Assembly (NCBI GenBank): GCA_964528085.1
Contig: CAZGRE010000026.1
Coordinates: forward strand, 1-17,995
From: B2-G16 sp964528085
Lineage (GTDB): Bacteria > Bipolaricaulota > Bipolaricaulia > UBA7950 > UBA9294
Direction: 5' to 3'
DNA: 17,995 nucleotides
The notes under the pieces were generated by a model that saw only the letters and a program-made list of their open reading frames with translations, was not told where the DNA came from and made no database searches. Of the stretch, positions 15,383 to 17,995 are shown one piece after another (positions within the stretch are counted from its first letter, which is position 1; every line of letters begins with the position of its first letter). Both the position numbers and the translations under genes were made by a program.

Positions 15383-16078
15383 CTAACCCCTCGCGCCGGC
15401 GAGGACGGCGGGGAGCTCTCCCAGGGAGGCGATCGTCGCCTCCGGAACGTGGAGCGGAGAGGGGGGGACCTGCTCTCGGTAGGGACCGGCGAGGACACGG
15501 ACGGTGTGGATCCCGAGGAGGCTCGCCGGGAGGATGTCGTGGTCGAGCCGATCCCCCACCATCACCGCTTCCGAAGGCGCGATTGAAAGCCGGTCGAGGA
15601 TCATCCGGAAGAAGAGGGGATCGGGCTTGGAGAGGCCCATCTCCTCGGAGACGAGCTGCCAGTCGAAGAGATCGAGTACGCCGGTCTCCTCCAGGTATCC
15701 CTTGATCCAGGCCGGCTGGTTCCCGGCGAGGGCGAGGACGTAGCTTTTCGATAGCTTCTCCAGGGCGTCCTTCGCGTCGGGGCGGAGCCGGGGGACGTAC
15801 TCCTCCCGTAGGTGGCGCCGCTGGAACTCCCGGAGCTCATCTTTAAACCGGAGGAACCCGTCGATGTCCGGCCGAACGATCTCCCAGATGGCGGCGACCC
15901 GCGGGTTGTGCTCACAGCGGGCGGTCGCCTCGACGATCGAGCGGGAGAGCTCCTCCTGCGTGATCGCAATCCCCCGCTCCGCCAGAAGCTCGAGGAGGAA
16001 CCAGTCCCAGGATGCGTACTCGTGGTCCTCGTCGAGGATCGGCCCACCCACGTCTATCAGCACCGCGCTCGCTTTCAT
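15383..16078 (-). CDS. HAD-superfamily hydrolase, non-canonical motifs
   Basis: A 231-residue haloacid-dehalogenase-like protein with a helical cap (about residues 20-95) inserted after the first motif. Motif I is LIDVGGPILD: the nucleophile D9 is present, but the second acid of the usual DxD is G11. Motif II reads ALAGNQP, with glycine where phosphatases have Ser or Thr before Asn. Motif III is K in GLSKPDP, and motif IV is VMVGDRLDHD with two acids, so metal binding is kept. This points to a branch that is not a standard phosphatase, or one using altered chemistry. The ATG overlaps the stop of the amidotransferase gene by four bases (16075-16078), so the two are translationally coupled and probably act together. 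Convergent with the membrane protein gene, with 54 bases between stops. Confidence 0.85.
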   Translation of the reverse strand: MKASAVLIDVGGPILDEDHEYASWDWFLLELLAERGIAITQEELSRSIVEATARCEHNPRVAAIWEIVRPDIDGFLRFKDELREFQRRHLREEYVPRLRPDAKDALEKLSKSYVLALAGNQPAWIKGYLEETGVLDLFDWQLVSEEMGLSKPDPLFFRMILDRLSIAPSEAVMVGDRLDHDILPASLLGIHTVRVLAGPYREQVPPSPLHVPEATIASLGELPAVLAGARG

Positions 16079-16806
16079 GTCCCCTCCGAAGGGAAAGTTT
16101 GCCGGAGATCACGCGGTCTTCCAATCTCGAGGAAGCGGCGAACGAGCCCATCGATGATCCCACTCAGAGGAGGGGCGCTGCACAGGCCGGGGAGAACGTA
16201 GCGGAGCGGCTTTCGGCCGAACAGGAGCGTCAGCCAGAGGAAGCGCTTAGCCTGTCGGGCGGAGATCTCCGGGTGCGCTTGGATCCCCCAGACCGGGAGG
16301 TCGCCGTAGCGGAGGACGTGCGTATCGCAAGAGCTCGTCCGGCCGAGCTTCCGCCATGGAGCCGGCGGATCGATCACCGTGTCGAAGTGGTAGACGAAGG
16401 TAGTCCACGGGTTGGGGAGCCCGTCGAACAACGGGTCGGATCCGATCATCTCCACCTTCGCGAAGCCGACCTCGGGGGGATCGGCGCGGCGGAGGTACTC
16501 TCGCCCGGATAGGGCATATACGAGCATCTGGTGTCCAAAGCAGGATCCGATCACGCTGAGGCCGAGCCCAACCGCGTTGCGGATGAGCTCCGCTTCGACC
16601 TCGAACCAGGGCTCCGGCCGGAGGATCGACGCCTCAGATCCGGTCAGGATCAGGTGGGTGACTCCGGAGAGCGGGGGGATATTCGCTCCGGAAGGGATGT
16701 TGACGGTTTCGGTCTCAACGCCGTTCAGGTGCGCCCTCCAAAGCGATGCCGGCCTGAACAGGCACGGGTGCAGGGAGTTATCGGCGATGAGCAGGCGCGC
16801 GGACAT
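16075..16806 (-). CDS. Class I glutamine amidotransferase-like protein
   Basis: A 243-residue protein with a class I glutamine amidotransferase fold, homologous to the domains that hydrolyse glutamine and pass ammonia to a partner. The nucleophile elbow GSCFGHQ places catalytic C89 after a beta strand (LSVIGSC). The rest of the triad is H178 and E180 in GIQAHPEIS. The ILTGSEASI region corresponds to the oxyanion strand. Stand-alone members of this type include enzymes acting on gamma-glutamyl compounds. No synthase partner is adjacent. The stop overlaps the start of the HAD gene. No Shine-Dalgarno precedes ATG 16806. A TATACT at 16818-16813 sits six bases before the ATG, which would give a leaderless message, although read-through from the NifX-like gene 27 bases upstream is also possible. 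Confidence 0.85.
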   Translation of the reverse strand: MSARLLIADNSLHPCLFRPASLWRAHLNGVETETVNIPSGANIPPLSGVTHLILTGSEASILRPEPWFEVEAELIRNAVGLGLSVIGSCFGHQMLVYALSGREYLRRADPPEVGFAKVEMIGSDPLFDGLPNPWTTFVYHFDTVIDPPAPWRKLGRTSSCDTHVLRYGDLPVWGIQAHPEISARQAKRFLWLTLLFGRKPLRYVLPGLCSAPPLSGIIDGLVRRFLEIGRPRDLRQTFPSEGT

Positions 16807-16810
16807 AGCG

Positions 16811-16822
16811 CGAGTATACTCG
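16811..16822 (-). promoter_or_regulatory. Palindromic -10-like element just before the amidotransferase start
   Basis: CGAGTATACTCG is a perfect 12-base palindrome. On the minus strand its TATACT (16818-16813) would start transcription at or within a base of ATG 16806, a leaderless arrangement consistent with the absence of a ribosome site. A -35 element at 17 bases is poor (TGAGCT), so this is tentative. Confidence 0.3.
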
Positions 16823-16833
16823 GCCAGCCGTCC

Positions 16834-17253
16834 CTAGCTCACGGTCGGGATGACCGAGGGCCGCTCCCCCCGGCGGCGCGCCTCGATCAGTCCGTACAGA
16901 TCGTTGAACGCGCGTTGGAGCGCCTTGAGGGTCGCATCGACCGTCTCTTCATCCGTTACCACCGGCTGGATCGGCTTCGTATCCCGAATCCTCATGAAGT
17001 TGGGGCTCTTCAGCCCGCTCACCACGACGTCGCAGTCCGGGAGGAGGCCGATCACCCCCTTCAGCTTCTTCGGATCGGCGTGGCGTTCCTCCTTGGGTGA
17101 GGTGTTGTTCCTAACCTCGATCAGGCGGGCCTCGCCTTCCTCGCTGAGCTCATAAATGCGAAATTGCGGGCAGTCGCCGAAGTGCCGGCGGGGAACGATC
17201 TCCCCGTCGCAGGAGATGGCGAGACGGATCTTTCTCTTCCCTTGCGTCATCAC
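16834..17253 (-). CDS. NifX/MTH1175-like protein (dinitrogenase iron-molybdenum cofactor domain)
   Basis: A 139-residue protein with the small alpha/beta RNase H-like fold of the NifX/NifB C-terminal/MTH1175 superfamily. In nitrogen fixers this fold carries iron-molybdenum cofactor precursors. In anaerobes without nitrogenase it occurs beside ferredoxins and MinD-like ATPases and probably handles metal clusters. Visible features are the first strand RLAISCDGEIVPRRHFGDC, where the family has a ligand-binding glycine and acidic turn and where D and C could bind metal, then FRIYELSEEGEARLIEVR and the strand-turn GLLPDCDVVVSGL. The C-terminal 25 residues are charged and likely flexible. The start is GTG 17253 or ATG 17250; neither has a strong ribosome site, and the ferredoxin stop is only six bases upstream, so translation is probably coupled. 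No nif genes are visible. Confidence 0.75.
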   Translation of the reverse strand: MMTQGKRKIRLAISCDGEIVPRRHFGDCPQFRIYELSEEGEARLIEVRNNTSPKEERHADPKKLKGVIGLLPDCDVVVSGLKSPNFMRIRDTKPIQPVVTDEETVDATLKALQRAFNDLYGLIEARRRGERPSVIPTVS

Positions 17254-17259
17254 GAGAAC

Positions 17260-17535
17260 CTAAGCGATCGCTCCTGTCGGGCACGCACTCACACAGGCGC
17301 GGCAACCGCGGCACCGGGACGCGTCCACCACGGCCTTCCCATCAACGATGCTGATGGCGTCAAACGGGCAGGCCGACGCGCACTTCCCGCAGCCGACGCA
17401 CTTAGCGATGTCTACCGTGACGGAGGCGTCCCTCGTCGTTGTCCCTGTGGAGAACGGAGTGCCGAATCGACGCCCCCGCCCCATCCTTCGCCTCTGTCCA
17501 CGACCTCGACCCTGTGAACCGATCCCGAATGGCAT
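17260..17535 (-). CDS. Two-cluster 4Fe-4S ferredoxin-type protein with basic N-terminus
   Basis: A 91-residue electron carrier with two complete cluster motifs: CVGCGKCASACP (C46, C49, C52, C56) and CRGCRACVSACP (C75, C78, C81, C85), each lending its last cysteine to the other cluster as in bacterial 2[4Fe-4S] ferredoxins. The first 24 residues are unusual, rich in Gly and Arg (GSQGRGRGQRRRMGRGRRF), and resemble the extensions of small ferredoxins and zinc-ribbon-like proteins found beside MTH1175-like proteins. ATG 17535 is preferred over an in-frame GTG at 17553 because GAGGAAAGGAAG lies just before it. It heads a minus-strand row with the NifX-like, amidotransferase and HAD genes. It probably supplies electrons or a cluster to the NifX-like partner. 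Confidence 0.85.
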   Translation of the reverse strand: MPFGIGSQGRGRGQRRRMGRGRRFGTPFSTGTTTRDASVTVDIAKCVGCGKCASACPFDAISIVDGKAVVDASRCRGCRACVSACPTGAIA

Positions 17536-17648
17536 CCGTCTTCCTTTCCTCACCGGGGTGAGACGAGATCGTACAACCGCCCCGTCGCTTCCGCAACCGG
17601 ATCGGTTACACTCGGGCCGTTCGCATTGCTGGGACGGATTGGAGGGAG

Positions 17649-17995
17649 ATGTCGTTCAGGCCCGTTGCGCTTCCCGATGGTGTCCCCGGCCGGTTGTACC
17701 TGAGCGCTATGCCGGGCGGAGATGATTGGGAGGGTTTCCTCTCCGATCTGGCTGGAGCCGGGATCGATGCGATCGTCTCCCTTGAATCTACCCCTGAGAT
17801 CGAGCGGAAGTCCCCGGCGTATGCGAAGGCGATCGAGGAAGGGGATCTCCCCTGTGCGCGGATGGAGTTTCCGATCCCCGACTTCGGAGTTCCCGGCGAT
17901 CGGGATCGATACACATCGTTCGTCGCCGAGGTTGCGGACGCCATCCGTTCGGGAGGCTCGGTGCTGGTTCACTGCGGGGCCGGGATCGGGCGGAC
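17649..17995 (+). CDS. Cysteine-dependent protein phosphatase (dual-specificity type), partial at the right edge
   Basis: The first 115 residues of a small tyrosine or dual-specificity phosphatase; the frame is open at the window end. The P-loop VHCGAGIGR has the CX5R signature with nucleophile C109 and R115, preceded by the strand GGSVLVHC. A likely general acid is D78 in PIPDFGVP, about 30 residues upstream as in this family. The N-terminal part (RLYLSAMPG) fits the start of the phosphatase fold. The next residue after R115 would be Thr, completing the usual GRT. The start at ATG 17649 is preceded by GGAGGGAG with a short spacer. It is divergent from the ferredoxin gene, with a 113-base gap that contains an imperfect inverted repeat around 17550. 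It may remove phosphate from proteins or small molecules; the substrate is unknown. Confidence 0.8.
   Translation, partial: MSFRPVALPDGVPGRLYLSAMPGGDDWEGFLSDLAGAGIDAIVSLESTPEIERKSPAYAKAIEEGDLPCARMEFPIPDFGVPGDRDRYTSFVAEVADAIRSGGSVLVHCGAGIGR

Noticed and set aside
16531..17100. Plus-strand open frame of 189 codons across the amidotransferase and NifX-like genes
   Set aside because: It runs antisense to two well-supported genes and has the biased composition of a shadow frame.

Overview
The window is a bacterial chromosome segment with moderately high GC, rich Shine-Dalgarno sites and frequent GTG starts. It has no tRNA, rRNA, integrase or transposase that I can recognise. The gene content (ferredoxin plus a NifX/MTH1175-like protein, a stand-alone SagB-type oxidoreductase, a Na/Pi cotransporter with a PhoU tail, a giant secreted Ig/PKD/propeller protein) and an abundant-repeat-like GC palindrome suit an uncultured anaerobic or thermophilic lineage such as Bipolaricaulota (OP1) or Chloroflexi. 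That placement is a guess and not something the sequence proves.

Positions 1-6050 look like a small defence island with lower GC than the rest. It holds a Type IIG restriction-modification enzyme (1-3048, at the window edge), a small helical protein of unknown function (3097-3612), a DUF3800 protein (3748-4605) and, on the other strand, a PD-(D/E)XK-nuclease-like protein with its own promoter (4945-6048). Between the small gene and the DUF3800 gene lies the in-frame tail of a second, lost restriction-modification gene. Its stop codon still overlaps the DUF3800 start.

Positions 6050-7500 hold a GC palindromic repeat, a SagB-type nitroreductase (6348-7094) with a dyad inside its promoter spacer, and a chimeric pseudogene on the minus strand. 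In the pseudogene a beta-helix fragment is fused in frame to a copy of the last 19 codons of the Na/Pi cotransporter gene.

Positions 7548-12066 hold a near-consensus sigma-70-type promoter and a single 1449-residue secreted multidomain protein. This block is bracketed by 67-bp direct repeats (64/67 identical), which are the two copies of the cotransporter 3' end.

Positions 12108-14920 hold the intact Na/Pi cotransporter (minus), a divergent SAM-dependent methyltransferase (plus) and a frameshifted, truncated GNAT acetyltransferase remnant.

Positions 14921-17995 hold a four-helix membrane protein (plus). A minus-strand gene row follows: ferredoxin, NifX-like protein, class I glutamine amidotransferase, HAD hydrolase. 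Last comes the start of a cysteine-dependent protein phosphatase (plus) cut by the window edge.

The most striking overall pattern occurs twice. In two separate places the 3' end of a gene is present in two direct copies with an unrelated gene between them. This suggests that gene acquisition here works by recombination at gene tails. The substitution patterns differ: mostly synonymous in the restriction-modification pair, all non-synonymous in the cotransporter pair. That points to two different histories.
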